A DNA stretch of 64,000 bases from Rotaria macrura (GCA_900239685.1 OENT01000216.1:62001-126000), one strand, 5' to 3'. Counted from the first letter of the stretch, positions 25,544 through 39,312 are shown. A program made the numbers and translations. Notes: generated by a model not told the origin, from the letters alone.

Positions 25544-28500
25544 ATGCAAAACGCAACAAAAAAAAGTGACCCAGACCGAATCTCAAAAGATCTATTCGCG
25601 TCGTTAACCAATTTACATCAAACTATCCTACAGTGTCAACCAAACACATATATTGACAACGTTGATCCAAAAACTTTGTCCTCGATTGAAGTTGTTTTAA
25701 TATCGATTAAACCTCTCCGGTTCGTTGACAATCCAAAAACATTATCGGATATTATTCATACAGTATGGAAAACATACATCACCGACTTTCTTTGCTTGGC
25801 CGACTATGTCAACATTCTTGTTAGTGATCAATTTCAACAGATATTTAATGCTGTCATGAAAGTGTACACGACGATCAACTTTCAATCCATATTTAGAGAT
25901 GATTCCCTCTATGCTCATGACATATTCTTTCGAACCTTCGAACTGATGTCACTACCAGCTATTACGACTCTTCTCAAGAATCAATCGAACGATCAACTGA
26001 TGCCACTTGTAGCTAATATTCTACGCGTGCTGCTACTGCAAATGCAAAATATTGCCGAAGAGATTCTCTTCAAAAGAGATGATCTGCTGAATCGTGAATC
26101 AACCGTGCAGCTTCTATTAGAGTACGTCGACATGAATTTATTTGAAAGTGGAAATGACACTCAATTGACGATGGTCGAAATTCTAGAATTCATTTGGACA
26201 CTAGTAGACAACACTATTTTGGTACCACAATTATTGAATGCGAATTGTGTTCCGTTAACCCTCAAGTGGATTAGCATGAAACAGCTGCCATTCACTATTC
26301 AAAGAGCCAGTATACGTGTGCTTTACAATACTGCGAGACATGAAAAAGGAGCTGCAGCATTGAATTCATCTGATGCCATTCATTTACTGAAAGACTTCAA
26401 ACAACGTACTTTAGACCCTACGATTGAAGACAGCACCTACGAGGATATGCGTTTACTCTACTCGATGACGCTAGCACTGTTGACAGAACCAAAAGAGAAC
26501 AAAAGCGACGCGAAGACCTTAAGAAAAGTGCTCGATCAATTGATGCAATTAACTGTGAATACGGCGCGAAAAAAGAATCACAAGTATGGCGATTTCGATA
26601 TAAGTGAACCACTGGTAGTTTTTACGAAATTGTTCGTTCACGACGATGTGGTGCACTATGTTGTCAAAGAGTCTCAAGTGAAAAATATGAAATTGCCTTC
26701 GAAAATCGGTTTCTTTTGTGACCTTGTGATGCAATTTCGTGGTGCTCTGGCTAATGATGACGAGCTCGATCAATTAACTCTCACAGCGCTGATGAATATC
26801 ATTTGGAGTATTTCGTTTCATGATGACTATGTTAATGAACTAAAGTCGAATGCGAAATTTCTCTTCACTGTGAAAAGTCTCGTCAATGATGATGGTGAAG
26901 CTTGGGTCGAACAATACGTACCGAAACACATGTCATCAGTACAAAAAGCTGCAGCCGGTGTTTTGTGGAATCTCGATGAAAATAATCCAGGTCAGAAGTT
27001 TATTGAATTAATTCTCGAACTTTTGTTTCTGTTGAACATTTTGTTTAATATTCAGCGAGAATAAATCATGCTGCCGAACCAGTATGCGCTACTGTTGATC
27101 TAGCGAAACCAACTCCGACCGCTCGCCCTGAAAATAAACGATTGCATGTCATGGCCAGTTATTCCCATACTGATGCTGAATTTTGTCATCAACTGGTTGA
27201 TGCACTTGAGAAAAGTATGATTAACTTGTACAATGTTTATATCCTGTTCTGGTACTATGCAGTTCTCGTTTTCGGATTTCCTTACTCTAAGCGAAACCTT
27301 AATGCAGAAGTTATTTTGATTTCATTTTATGCCACTTGTTTTTTTCTCTTCAGTAGAAATAAATGTAAGTTTTAACTGTTGGAGAATTCGACTTTGAATA
27401 AGAAAAGTTCCTCTTGCTATACTTGCTCGCAGAAAATGATTGAAAACGTGATTCTATCATACAAATAAGCTTCTATGTGATATCGACTGGTACTCCATCC
27501 TTCCAATCATTTGAGCTTTGCGACTTTCAACCTAAATAAGACAATTACGCAACTTTTTAGAAAAGTGAAAAAGAACATTGATTTTTATTACTAGTCGAAT
27601 TAAAGTCAATGTTACTCTTATGAGTTTCTAATCTTTTTCCAATAGTGTCAATGTTTTATTCTAATTTGTTGAACAAAAGATTTGCACAGAAATGTTTTTC
27701 CCAATGATGATGGACACATGTTAATCGGTTTAAGTCAATTGCATGATATTGTAATTGACTTTACAGGAGTTAAAAAAAAAGCACGTCAGCTTCTCAATGA
27801 TTTCGATTCGAATATCATTAGTTGTATGAGGGTTAGTATCTGATTGCGTCATCAGAGGTCACCTAGAGTTGCACGTTGGACTTATCCGGGCTACGATACT
27901 GAGATCTAATTAATATCCAATAATGGACATCTGAATTTCATTCGACAACCTTGACTCTGACTGAATTTCGTCGGTTATGTAGAAAAAATTCTTTACCATC
28001 AGATGGGATGCGTTTGCCGGATTGATTCTACTGGGTATATGACAGTATCGTCTAACTATTTGTCGTAAAAACTTTTCAGTAATCGATACTAATGTTCGAT
28101 AAATTTTTTGGTTGCAAAGAAGACGAGAATGTTTCAATTCAGAAGATGAAACAGCAGCTACACAGACCGATAGTCCACTGCAATTTTTTTACACCGTCTC
28201 GTACTTGAAAATTCATGAGTAAAATCAAATTTCTATCCGACATCAGATAACTTGATTTATATACACGTTCTCTTCTCGTTTAGAGAATATTTTTGATATT
28301 TGGGTTGATTTTGCCTATTGTCACACAGAAGATTTGTGGGAAGAAATCGGTCAAGCCATCGAAAAGTCTGATGTTATACTTTTTCTCATGACTAAAGATT
28401 ATCAAGATAGTAAATCGTGTCGCCAAGAAGTAATGTATACAAAAGATTCACTGAAAAAACGATTTATACCAATTTATGTAAAACGAGACTTCGTGGCTAC

Positions 28501-29101
28501 TGGCTGGCTGGGTGTGCGTATCGTCGGCCCACAATACATTCGTTTTGGCAAAAAATCTTTCGAAGCAACAATCAACGAACTAGTCAAACTTGTTCTAGAA
28601 GATCTTAATGAAACTAATGCTTCACAAAAGAATTCTAAGGTAACCACTAGTCTCCCTGCAATTGAAAGCAAGACGGATCAAAATAAAAAATCAAGCCAAG
28701 AGCCACGGAGCGATAATATTGATACTTCTAACAAAGAATCCACAAAAGATGAACATGACAATCCTGATCAATCCAGTAAAGAGATAACACCAGTATCTGT
28801 ACCTGGTTCTAAATCAATCAAAAGTTGGAACTCAACAGATATTATTAAGTGGTTTGATATCAATAAAATTCGTTCTGAACTAAAAGAACTATACGATTTT
28901 CAAAGTGGCACCGAACTACTTCTCTATGGTCAGTGTCTTCAACCAGATTGGCAACCCGAATATGTTGATATGCGTGAGCAGTTCTCGAAACGATACAATA
29001 GATCATTGTACCGAAACGAGTTCGTTCGTTTTGTCACTGCAATCAATCAACTAGAACAGTTGCAGACAACGTCATCATCAAAAACATGTATTATTCAATA
29101 A
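25544..29101 (+). CDS. ARM-TIR-SAM-like protein, SARM1-related NADase candidate, copy 1 (CaaX end)
   Basis: Exons 25544-26990, 27056-27214 and 28284-29101 join in phase (1, 1) to 807 aa. Residues 1-482 are an all-helical repeat region resembling armadillo repeats. The TIR domain (about 512-641) begins LHVMASYSH, continues across intron 2 with FDIWVDFAYCHTEDLWEEI, and contains SKSCRQEVMY. There E584 lines up with the catalytic Glu of SARM1 (WVHKEIV). NAD+ cleavage is therefore predicted, not shown. After a charged S/K/E-rich linker, about 717-795 (SWNSTDIIKWFD...) resembles a SAM domain. SARM1 itself is ARM-SAM-SAM-TIR, so the order differs. The protein ends in CIIQ, a possible farnesylation box. 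A second copy lies about 10 kb downstream on the same strand. The start ATG is the first after the point where similarity between the copies begins. Confidence 0.82.
27215..28283 (+). other. intron 2 of ARM-TIR copy 1
   Basis: A 1069-nt intron splitting the TIR domain after its first helix. It shows no visible similarity to the equivalent intron of copy 2 (37067-38482). No exon-like frame was found inside. Confidence 0.7.
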
Positions 29102-32100
29102 TCTTTTTTTTCTGACATTTTCGATTAACTCGAAAGAAATAATTAATGATACGCATATACTGAGTATAACAAAAACGGAAATCCAGACTAGCATACAGAG
29201 AGTCAAGAAAGCTGAAAACAAAGGATTTCTCACTGACACAGTCATTATCTCATAGATTCAAGGGTCTAAAGCATGCCTTACGGTGATTCTGAGTATCAGC
29301 CATCAGATTACTTCATCGAACATTAAGATACATAAGGAGGAGTTTGTGAGAAAGTACATATCAATTGAGATACAAATATTTGCAGACCGTAGTCTAGATA
29401 CTGTCTCCGTCCATATCTGATTATGAGAAAGCCGTTCTCAAGTCCAAAGAATTTCTGATTATTCTTTAGTTCAATTGGAATAAAAAAAATTGAGCTAGAA
29501 AATCTTCGTCAGTGAGTAGCATATACAACAAGCATTACCGGTTCAATTGACTACTATATTTCCCGTTTTAATACTACCGATCGATATGATCTGCAATATC
29601 AATGTAGTCGTAGACCAGCATATGTGAGAAGTAAATAAATATTCCCATTCATAATTACAGAGAAATGGTTTAATCTATCAATAAGTTTTTATTAAAACAA
29701 AGACCAGCTCCTGCCGATATCTTCGAACTATTTAAGTAATACTCATTAGTAATATTTAGCATGATAACCAATTTATAAACAACGAAGAACTACATGTGGC
29801 TAGATAGTTTCGAATGAATACTTTAATTTTACACAGATTCTTCATGTGTTTCTAGTAATAGAAAAATTCGGGTACTCGATCTTGTGCCTGAATTGTAAGT
29901 AATTCGTGCCAGCTAGTCTGTTTTGTAATAACCAGTCATATGTATCGAATTACGTTCTCAAAAATGTGGTACATTGAACTTTGATCGCAAAACATTTCTG
30001 AACAAACTGAAAGGCATCGTTAGTACAACATATTGAAGTTTTTCCACAACTATTACATGGTTGTATGTGAAATAAAAACGAAACTAGTTTGAACTTACCA
30101 CTGGAAAATGGCAAAAGATGTCATTTTTTATATCTTTCTTTCAGGGTGCTTTATATGGATAATTTTTTAAATGCTCATATTGCGGTAAATGTGCTACCTA
30201 GCCATCTAATATTTTCACTATAACTGTTTCTTATTGTAAACATTGTTTGTGCACTATGTTTCTAAATGGATGCATAGGAATGTCACAGAAGAAATTCGAA
30301 AGAGTTTTTGGCGGGGAAATATGCTTCGGAAAACTATGTGAGACATACATCGAATTAAATATCCTTTAATAAATTATGAAAAGATGAATCTCTCGCAATG
30401 TTTTATTGGTAAACCAAAACAAATAGAAATTTTTTAGAGGTTACTCACCATATACTTTAATTTTACACGTAACTACCTAAAATTTGATAACAAATTTATT
30501 TTCTCGTAGTGAAAATAAATTGAAATATTCGATATTTTTTATCTTGTTAAGGAATTTGTTTTCTATCGAACTTCAATCTATTGACCTTTCAAGAACATTA
30601 TTCTATGTATTGTGATGTTCTCTTTCATGTAAGACTAATTACGCTAGTTTCAAAATATTCTACCACACTGATCCTACTAACGTACTCTATCTCAGAAACT
30701 GTACTTTCTGGAGGTTACCTGGGATACTCGATCAAAAGATATTAGATGGCAGCATAAGTTTCTAGCATGAGAAGACAGCCCATCATCGATAGTAACTTCG
30801 CATCTGTAATAAAAAAATTGTTTCTGTAACTTTTATTATTGTTTAGAAAATGAAACTTTGCTTAAAAATATTACATTGCCTGAAAGTCAAAACTTACCGC
30901 CGAGAGTATTCAGTCACATTTTCAACGTCTGTATCCAATTAATGATTAGACGTTAAAACTAAAACTTTTAGTTTACCCCCAAGTTAATCGTCTATAACTA
31001 CTTTAGAAAAGTCAGCGAAATAGATTCGATTGATTCAGCAAAAGTAACTGTGGCTTAGGTGCAATATCTTCTATGTAGCAAAATGTCAGAATCGTTGAGA
31101 ATATGTGATCAAGATATGTTTAGCAATGGAGCCTCAACATATTTCATTACCATCCGAACTTTTCATTTTGATCAAGTGTTCGAAGTTAATTACCCGTCAA
31201 ACTTTAATTAAATGAGCTTTAACCATAATACTCATGGTGAAATTTCATATTAGATATGAAATAGTTGAAACATTCTGACGAATAGTGTTGGACAATCTTG
31301 TAGTGTACTGATGTATTTTGTAGAATACAACAGTGGCTTTTTCCATTCGAGGTCTCTGCATCACTTAAAATGGTTCCATTGTGTTAGATGTATTATTTTC
31401 GCATAGAACTCACTAGAAACTAAAACATCACTCCCTACGTGTACAACTTTTGAATAGATGAAAAAGTGTCTGTTGTCTTAACAGGATTACAATATTTTTA
31501 TTAGTTTGATTGATTCAAGAAATAATCTTTAAATAGAAACAAAAATTTTCTATCGACTTTAGATTAATTCAACTTCATTGAATATATTCTCTTTGTTATC
31601 TTTCACAATGAAAAACATGATTAGAAATGAAGCTATAGAACTTTTTTTGTAGTTCGATATCGTTCATCAGTTATTCTCAAGTTATATTAGGTCCATGAAA
31701 GGATTTTTGAATCCGTATGCAGGCAAATTTGTTTCTTTGAGTATCGTCCCTAAAGATCTCGTACCAATGCTTTAGATGATAAGAAGATATGTAATGTATT
31801 ACAATGAAAAAGAATGAGTTCATTTCTGTTTGATAATTAAATTTATTAATGATTACTTATCTCATAGAAATATTTTAATGCATGCTCTTGTATCAATGGC
31901 AACATTGATATCAATAGAATTGATTCAAATTACAAATAAAGATTAGTTCGTCCAGTCAATATTTCAAAGAAAACAAACATAACAACTGAGAAAAAGTAAA
32001 ATTTCTCAGAGAAGAAGTTGTCTGTGATAGACTGACTGCTTATCACCGTAGAGAGTTTCAACTTCGTTGTATTACTACTGAGAATTAGAGATATACAAAG

Positions 32101-35100
32101 AACTTATCCTAAGTAACTATCGAAACTTTCAGTTAAAATACATCCTATTCTATGATGACTGAGATACATATAAGAATCGAGAGAGGAAGTCTTTTTGATT
32201 ATGATTTAGTAATAAAATATCTCTCAAAGTAATCTATAATAAAAATTACGCTCATTATTTGGACATGAATAAGGAATTAGTGCAGCATAATAACTCATTT
32301 GACTAGAGATTCAGCGCAAAAAGTTTATTGGATCAGAAAGACACCATTATTAATTCAGTGACTAATAGTAGTTTGTTGATGGTGTGCTTCGAAATGAGAC
32401 ATTATTTTTTCTGTTCTGTTCCATTATTTACATGCACAATCATGATACAATTTTTCTGTACAAGTACCAGACAGGAGTAAAGGTGAATATTTGATTCTGT
32501 CTGAAACACGTCCACATCAACATTCACACAGAGGTAAAATTTTTTAATAGAAAACAAATTTTCTTATTATTCATTTTCAGACGATGTGTCAAGGACAAAA
32601 ATGATTTATTGAAATGGTATATATTCGATTACCTAAAGATTTTAACTTAGTGTTATAGGAACGCAAATAATATGAATAAAACAAATAGATAACACCGAAT
32701 TCATTTTATTACTTCAGCATTCTCTTATTCTAATGCTTTCACTCTGTACCCAATATTGACAAGAGAAAATCCCGGAAAAGAAACAATTCATGTTTCAAGC
32801 ATGTTCCGTGTTCTTATCGTAGATTGCCAATTGCATTTGTTCTACAGAAATTCTGGCAAGTTATCAAAGTAGAATTCTATGGTAGTACAGAAGTGTTCAC
32901 ATGTTACGGTAAAAATATAATTTTACTCTGCAGATACCTCTGGTGTAGTATCTATAAAAATGCGTTTTTATTCTTAGAATTGAAAAAATACTAAATAGAA
33001 TGAGAAACAAAATTGATTCAATTCCATGTAAGAGTAGTTGATTAAATAATCGAATTGAAGCCGAGGGTAATCAATGTTTTAATGAACTTTTAATTGATTC
33101 TAATTTCACTATTCGCCCGTTTGTTAAATAGTATAAATGTAGATTATTGTATTATTAAGTATGGCACGAATAGATCTCTAAAATAGAATTTCCCATCTAT
33201 TGATATGTAATAAAGTCTTGTGAATCATTAAAAATACTTCGAAGTTATCGAACACGAATCACATATCGTACAGACACTGGACACTGCGTACAATATATGA
33301 AATGTTTTTACTTTTTCAACTTTGAAATCGTATTCCTCTTCCGCTCAAGTGTGTGAAGGATTCAACTCTCTTATACTGGAACAGTTTTCCAAGTTCGAGT
33401 TATCATAGACATGTCGATTTTTCAGGAGATTAAAGATGAATGCTGTTTACGTTCTTTTTGCATGCCTCTAACAGTCTCAGGTGTGAAACATGAGTGTTGA
33501 TATTTTTTTATGTGACTATTCTTTTTCATTAACACCGACACGTCAACGATACCGACAGCCATTCACTTATTGAAGCAATATGTACACTGTACCTTTCCTA
33601 AAGAAAATTCGACTTAGGTATAGTTGTCAGAAAGAAGTATCATTTGTTGAGTTGTGTTTTTCTTAAGCAGACACGTTAACATTTTTGAGTATGAATTATT
33701 TCTTTAGAAATTCTTCGCATTACTGGAAGTTTCTGTTTTGAATTATTGAGATACGTCAAAGAAAGTTAAAGTAAATCAACTAAAATTATTCGTAGACTCG
33801 ACAACGTCAAAATCAATCAGAATGAGTGTCTTTGATCTACGCACAGAATCAATATCATTGTAAGTCTCAGAATTTATGAAGCCTGTTGAATCTATTGAAG
33901 TATTCGATAAGATACTGACATGTTATCTTTTCTCATTAAGTAAAATTGTTTCGAACACATGCGATCCTACACTAGTAAGCAGCTTCACATTAAGGAATAT
34001 TTGTGTTTCCCAACATAATATACACATATGTATATACGTAAATATATCATTAAGAAAACAAACTTAGTCATGAAAATGCTGAACACCTTGATACTGAATC
34101 AATGAATCTGGCTAGCCAGTTCTTAGTAAAAGATTTGCGTGTTAACGAAACATTTTGTGATTTAAAATTAAAATTAAAAATTTTGACTTTGAATGGAAGT
34201 TCAGTCAATCCAGCTTAATTTCCTAGTGTAGGCGATCTAATTTTCTTAAGATTTTTCTCTAGTTACTTTAATTTCTAAATGTTATGTTCTCTTTCAAAGT
34301 TCAGTTTTCACAGTGTAAGAAGTCATGTTTTATGAAGAAGCTATCACCAAAACTCGAATCACTAAGATAAACTCTTAAGAAGCGTTGTTCCACGAGTTAG
34401 AATCTTAGGTATTTCATTTTTCATATTTTTCTGGCTTAATGAGAATTACTCCAGGACTCATTTTTTTATTTTTAGAGGATACAACTGAATTCTAGAAAAA
34501 GGACATTAACCAAGAACTTCGGGTTACCAGATGGTTGAAGATTTATTTTGTAAGACACGAGTTTACAAGAGAAAGTACTCAGTAATCTTGTAACAAATAT
34601 GTAACTAGAAGTGTGTAAAGACTTTCATGTGATTACGATACAAAGGAGTCTGAACGAGAACTCGTCGTGTCTTTGCCAGCAATCGTATCTAAAGCTAGAT
34701 TCTATTCGTTCAGATTTGGTAAAATTTTCTTTGAATAAAGCTAGCATAGTTAGATAGATTCTCTCTCACACATAAAAAGAACATCGTGTAAAGTATCATG
34801 TGCAGTCTTCAAATATCCTAGAAACGGAAATTCGTAGGATTTCAGACAGAAATACACAAGAAATTTGACAAGAACTTTTCAACATGCTCGAGCGAGTGAG
34901 CAGGATTACGAATGGATTTTTTTACGCAAAATCTCTTCCATATAAATGGGCATCAAAATGCCATTGATAAAACAAGGTAATATTGATCTATGTCGATTCC
35001 ACGTGGGATCTCTACCGCTTCATTGAGATGCTACCAATTCTAAAAAGTGACTTAATGGATGATTTTTCTGCTATGTTTCTAGTAGTACTTCATCGAGCAT

Positions 35101-35390
35101 GGTAACAAACTACCATCTTCTTATCTATCCTTAAGAGTTACACCTGTACTTCTACTGTGATCCTAGTAGTTACTCGAAGCCTAATGAAAGTTGAGCTCTA
35201 CCATAATCACGCACAGACACATAGACTAATGATCGACTGTTTCGAATACGGTTACTAATAATGACTTCTGTTGATTGATCAATTCTAGTTTTGTTAATGG
35301 ACCGCACCCTTTATATTGAATTGCATTCCTATCAATTTGAATTTCTTAAACGAAAGTCGCAAAAAACGTTTGTGTAACAGAATTTTCTAA
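29102..35390. other. gene-free spacer between the two ARM-TIR copies
   Basis: About 6.3 kb of AT-rich sequence with no recognised gene or repeat. Neither end resembles the region flanking the other copy, so the duplication is not visible outside the exons. Confidence 0.5.
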
Positions 35391-38300
35391 ATGTTGATGC
35401 TAAACGCAACAAAAACATCTGACCCAGACCGAATCTCAAAAGATCTATTCGCGTCGTTAACCAATTTACATCAAACTATCCTACAATGTCAACCAAACAC
35501 ATATATTGACCACGTAGATCCAAAAACTTTGTCCTCGATTGAAGCTGTTTTAATATCGATTAAACCTTTCCGGTTCGTTGACAATCCAAAAACATTATCG
35601 GATATTATTCATACAGTATGGAAAACATACATCACCGACTTTCTTTGCTTGGCCGACTATGTCAACATTCTTGTTAGTGATCAATTTCAACAGATATTTA
35701 ATGCNGTCATGAAAGTGTACACGACGATCAACTTTCAATCCATATTTAGAGATGATTCCCTCTATGCTCATGACATATTCTTTCGAACCTTCGAACTGAT
35801 GTCACTACCAGCTATTACGACTCTCCTCAAGAATCAATCGAACGATCAACTGATGCCACTTGTAGCTAATATTCTACGCGTGCTGCTACTGCAAATGCAA
35901 AATATTGCCGAAGAGATTCTTTTCACAAGAGATGATCTGCTGAATCGTGAATCAACCGTGCAGCTTCTATTAGAATACGTCGACATGAATTTATTTGAAA
36001 GTGGAAATGATACTCAATTGATGATGGTCGAAATTCTAGAATTCATTTGGACACTAGTAGACAACACTATTTTGGTACCACAATTATTGAATGCGAATTG
36101 TGTTCCGTTAACCCTCAAGTGGATTAACAACAGTGAATCATTGTTCTCTCTTCAACAAACTTTTATGCGACTGCTTTACAACATTGCAAGACATGAAAAA
36201 GGATCTGCATCATTGAATGAAGCTGATGCTATCCATATATTGAAAGATTTCAAACAACGTACTTTAGACCCTACGGTTGAAGATAGCAACTACGAGGATA
36301 TGCGTTTACTCTACTGTATGACTCTAGCACTGTTGACAGAACCAAAAGAAAATCAAAGCGACGCGAAGACCTTAAGAAAAGTGCTCGATCAATTGATGCA
36401 ATTAACTGTGAATACGGCTCGAAAAAAGAATCATAAGTATGGTGATTTCGATATAAGTGAACCATTAGTGGTTCTTGCAAAATTGTTCGTTCACGACGAT
36501 GTGGTGCACTATGTTGTCAAAGAGTCTCAAGTGAAAAATATGAAATTGCCTTCGAAAATCGGTTTCTTTTGTGACCTTGTGATGCAATTTCGTGGTGCTC
36601 TGGCTAATGATGACGAGCTCGATCAATTAACTCTCACAGCGCTAATGAATATCATTTGGAGTATTTCGTTTCATGATGATTATGTCGATGAACTAAAGTC
36701 GAATACGAAATTTCTCTTTACTGTGAAAAGTCTCGCTAATGATGATGGTGAAGCATTGGTGGAACAATACGTACTGAAACACATGTCATCTGTAAAAAAA
36801 GCAGCTGGTCGTATCTTGTGGAATCTTGATGAAAGAAATCCAGGTTAGATCGATGATAAATTGATGAGCCCTAGTTAATTGTTCTGTCTATTTGTTAATG
36901 AGTTTAGGGAAAATAATTCACATAGGCGAAGTGACACCACCAGTGACGAATCAAGTGAGAAAATCTCTAGTCGTTGAGGTGGAAAGCAAAAGATTGCAAC
37001 TTATGGTGAGCTATTCACATGCGGATAGTGAATTTTGTCAACAGCTAGTAGATGCACTTCAAAAAGGTATGTCTTATAGTTATAACAGAACATCTCTTCC
37101 CTGCGAGATAGAGTGCTATATGACACAAAACCTCTCAAGACACTGACATTACTGAAAGAATGCATTTGGAGTACCTCATTAGGGCATGATAACACTCTAC
37201 TAGATGCAATCATGGAATATAGTTAAAAGCGACCAAAAGCTCTTTGATTTGACTGAATTATTTTAATAGTACTGAAGATTGAAAACATGAGCTGATGGCA
37301 AACTTGGAATATAAAACAGTGTGCTGAATATTTAACTGATCGATAAACTGTGTTTAAATTTAGTTAGCAATCGAAATCGAAAGCGAATTAATTTTACAAA
37401 GAAGGACAGGGTCTCGTTTTCTATTCAGAATATTATTGAAGATACGAAACCCCACTATATGCATCATCTCAGTGAGCTTATTAGAATTTTGGTAACGATG
37501 TTTGCACAAAAGTTCATTGTATTTTGTCTTTGTCATCGAATCTTGATACCTTTTTATGTTTGCATACTATTGAAAAATTCAAATACTTAGAAAAATTATA
37601 AATTTTAAGCGTGTTGCAACTCAAGAAGGCCTTTCGGAAGAGTTGCAGCTATAAGTTAGCTAACACAATTCTTTTTATTAGCATGTATCTACAGTGTTGT
37701 TTCACTGAAGATTTCGTGAAATGGTATTGAAATTAAGCTGTCAATCATGACTTTTCTTGAGTAATATATCACGAATGAATACAAACTGTAGGTCCATATC
37801 GTTCCTGCTATTAGGCGAAGTTATTGTTTTTAACATCAACTGAATAGAATCTTAGTGTTAAGTAAGAATCTCTTTTCAAATAACTTCCACAGACAACTAT
37901 GAATTCAAATGACATGCTTACGTCAATGTGCCTATGTTAAAAGTATAGCTCTATACTTCATTGAAAACAACTTCAGTAAGTAAATGTGAATTATTTATTT
38001 ACATAATCGGAAGAGAACCGGGAAAAAATTAACTAGAAGCTGATCCATTCAAACTTAATTTAAAAAGAGTTAGTATGAACATTAGATGCCGTCTAGCTAT
38101 AAAGCTATGCACAGTGTACTTATTGAAGTCTGGCAAAAAATTAAAATTCAACTGTCTTTCTCATAAGCACAGCTCTTGTAATGATAACACTCAAAATCGA
38201 TTTCATTAACTCATCTTATTACTTGTAGGCAAGCAAATTATTTCAGTCATTACTAAAACGACTGACATCCATCAAAATCATTCTCATGCATAGAACAGAT

Positions 38301-39312
38301 TTCATTCAGAACGATTGCCTCACAGATCTCTTCTGTTTTTCAAAATTTGTAAACCTTGTCAAAGTAAAGTATCGATAACTCATCGAAATGGGACATTAAT
38401 CTATTGTGAGTGTTTGAGAAAAAATAAGTACTCATTGAATAAGGATCTTTCTGATTTACGCTTTTTCTTTTGTCTTGCACAGAGAATCTCTTCGATATCT
38501 GGGTTGACTTTGCCTATTGTCACACAGAAGATTTGTGGGAAGAAATCGGTCAAGCCATCGAAAAGTCTGATGTTATACTTTTTCTCATGACTAAAGATTA
38601 TCAAGATAGTAAATCGTGTCGCCAAGAAGTAATGTATACAAAAGATTCACTGAAAAAACGATTTATACCAATTTATGTAAAACGAGACTTCGTGGCTACT
38701 GGCTGGCTGGGTGTGCGTATCGTCGGCCCACAATACATTCGTTTTGGCAAAAAGTCTTTCGAAGTAACAATCAAAGATCTTGTGAAACTTATTCAAGAAG
38801 ATTACGGCGAGAAAAATAAAAAGCATAAAGATTCTAATGTGGCCATTAATGTTCCTGCAACTGAAATCAAGCCGGAAGAAAATGAACAGGCTAACAAGGG
38901 ATCACCGAAAGATGAAGAAGAAAATTTGCATGAATTCAGTGACGAGATATCTCCCGTATTAGAGTCTCGTTCTAAACCAATCAAAGATTGGAACTCGGCA
39001 GACATAGCCAACTGGTTCGATACTAATAAAATTCGTTGTGAATTAAAGGAACTATATGAATTTCAAAGTGGCACCGAATTACTTCTCTATGGTCAGTGTC
39101 TTCGACCTGATTGGCAGCTTGAATACTTTGATATACGAGAGCAATTCTCGAATCGGTACGGTACAATAATATATCGCAACGAATTCGTTCGTTTTGTCGC
39201 TGCACTCAATGAACTTGAAATGTTGCAGCCAATATCATCTTCGACTCTATGTGCTATTCTTCTATTATTGTGCTTTGCTCTCGTTCTTTTGAATACGTTT
39301 AGGTTCTTCTAA
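35391..39312 (+). CDS. ARM-TIR-SAM-like protein, SARM1-related NADase candidate, copy 2 (hydrophobic tail)
   Basis: Exons 35391-36843, 36908-37066 and 38483-39312 join in phase (1, 1) to 813 aa. Intron positions and phases match copy 1, and exon 2 is the same length (159 nt). The domain order is the same: armadillo-like helices to about residue 484, TIR about 514-643 with E586 in CRQEVMY at the SARM1 catalytic position, a linker rich in E and K, and a SAM-like segment starting near 721. The C-terminus differs from copy 1: about 20 residues of CAILLLLCFALVLLNTFRFF type make a membrane tail in place of a CaaX box. One base, at 35705, is given as N; it falls at the third position of a codon for alanine (GCN), so the protein is unaffected. 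Substrate and trigger are unknown; NAD+ hydrolysis is inferred from the family. Confidence 0.82.
37067..38482 (+). other. intron 2 of ARM-TIR copy 2
   Basis: A 1416-nt intron at the same position and phase as in copy 1 but unrelated in sequence and longer. No gene is seen in it. Confidence 0.7.
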
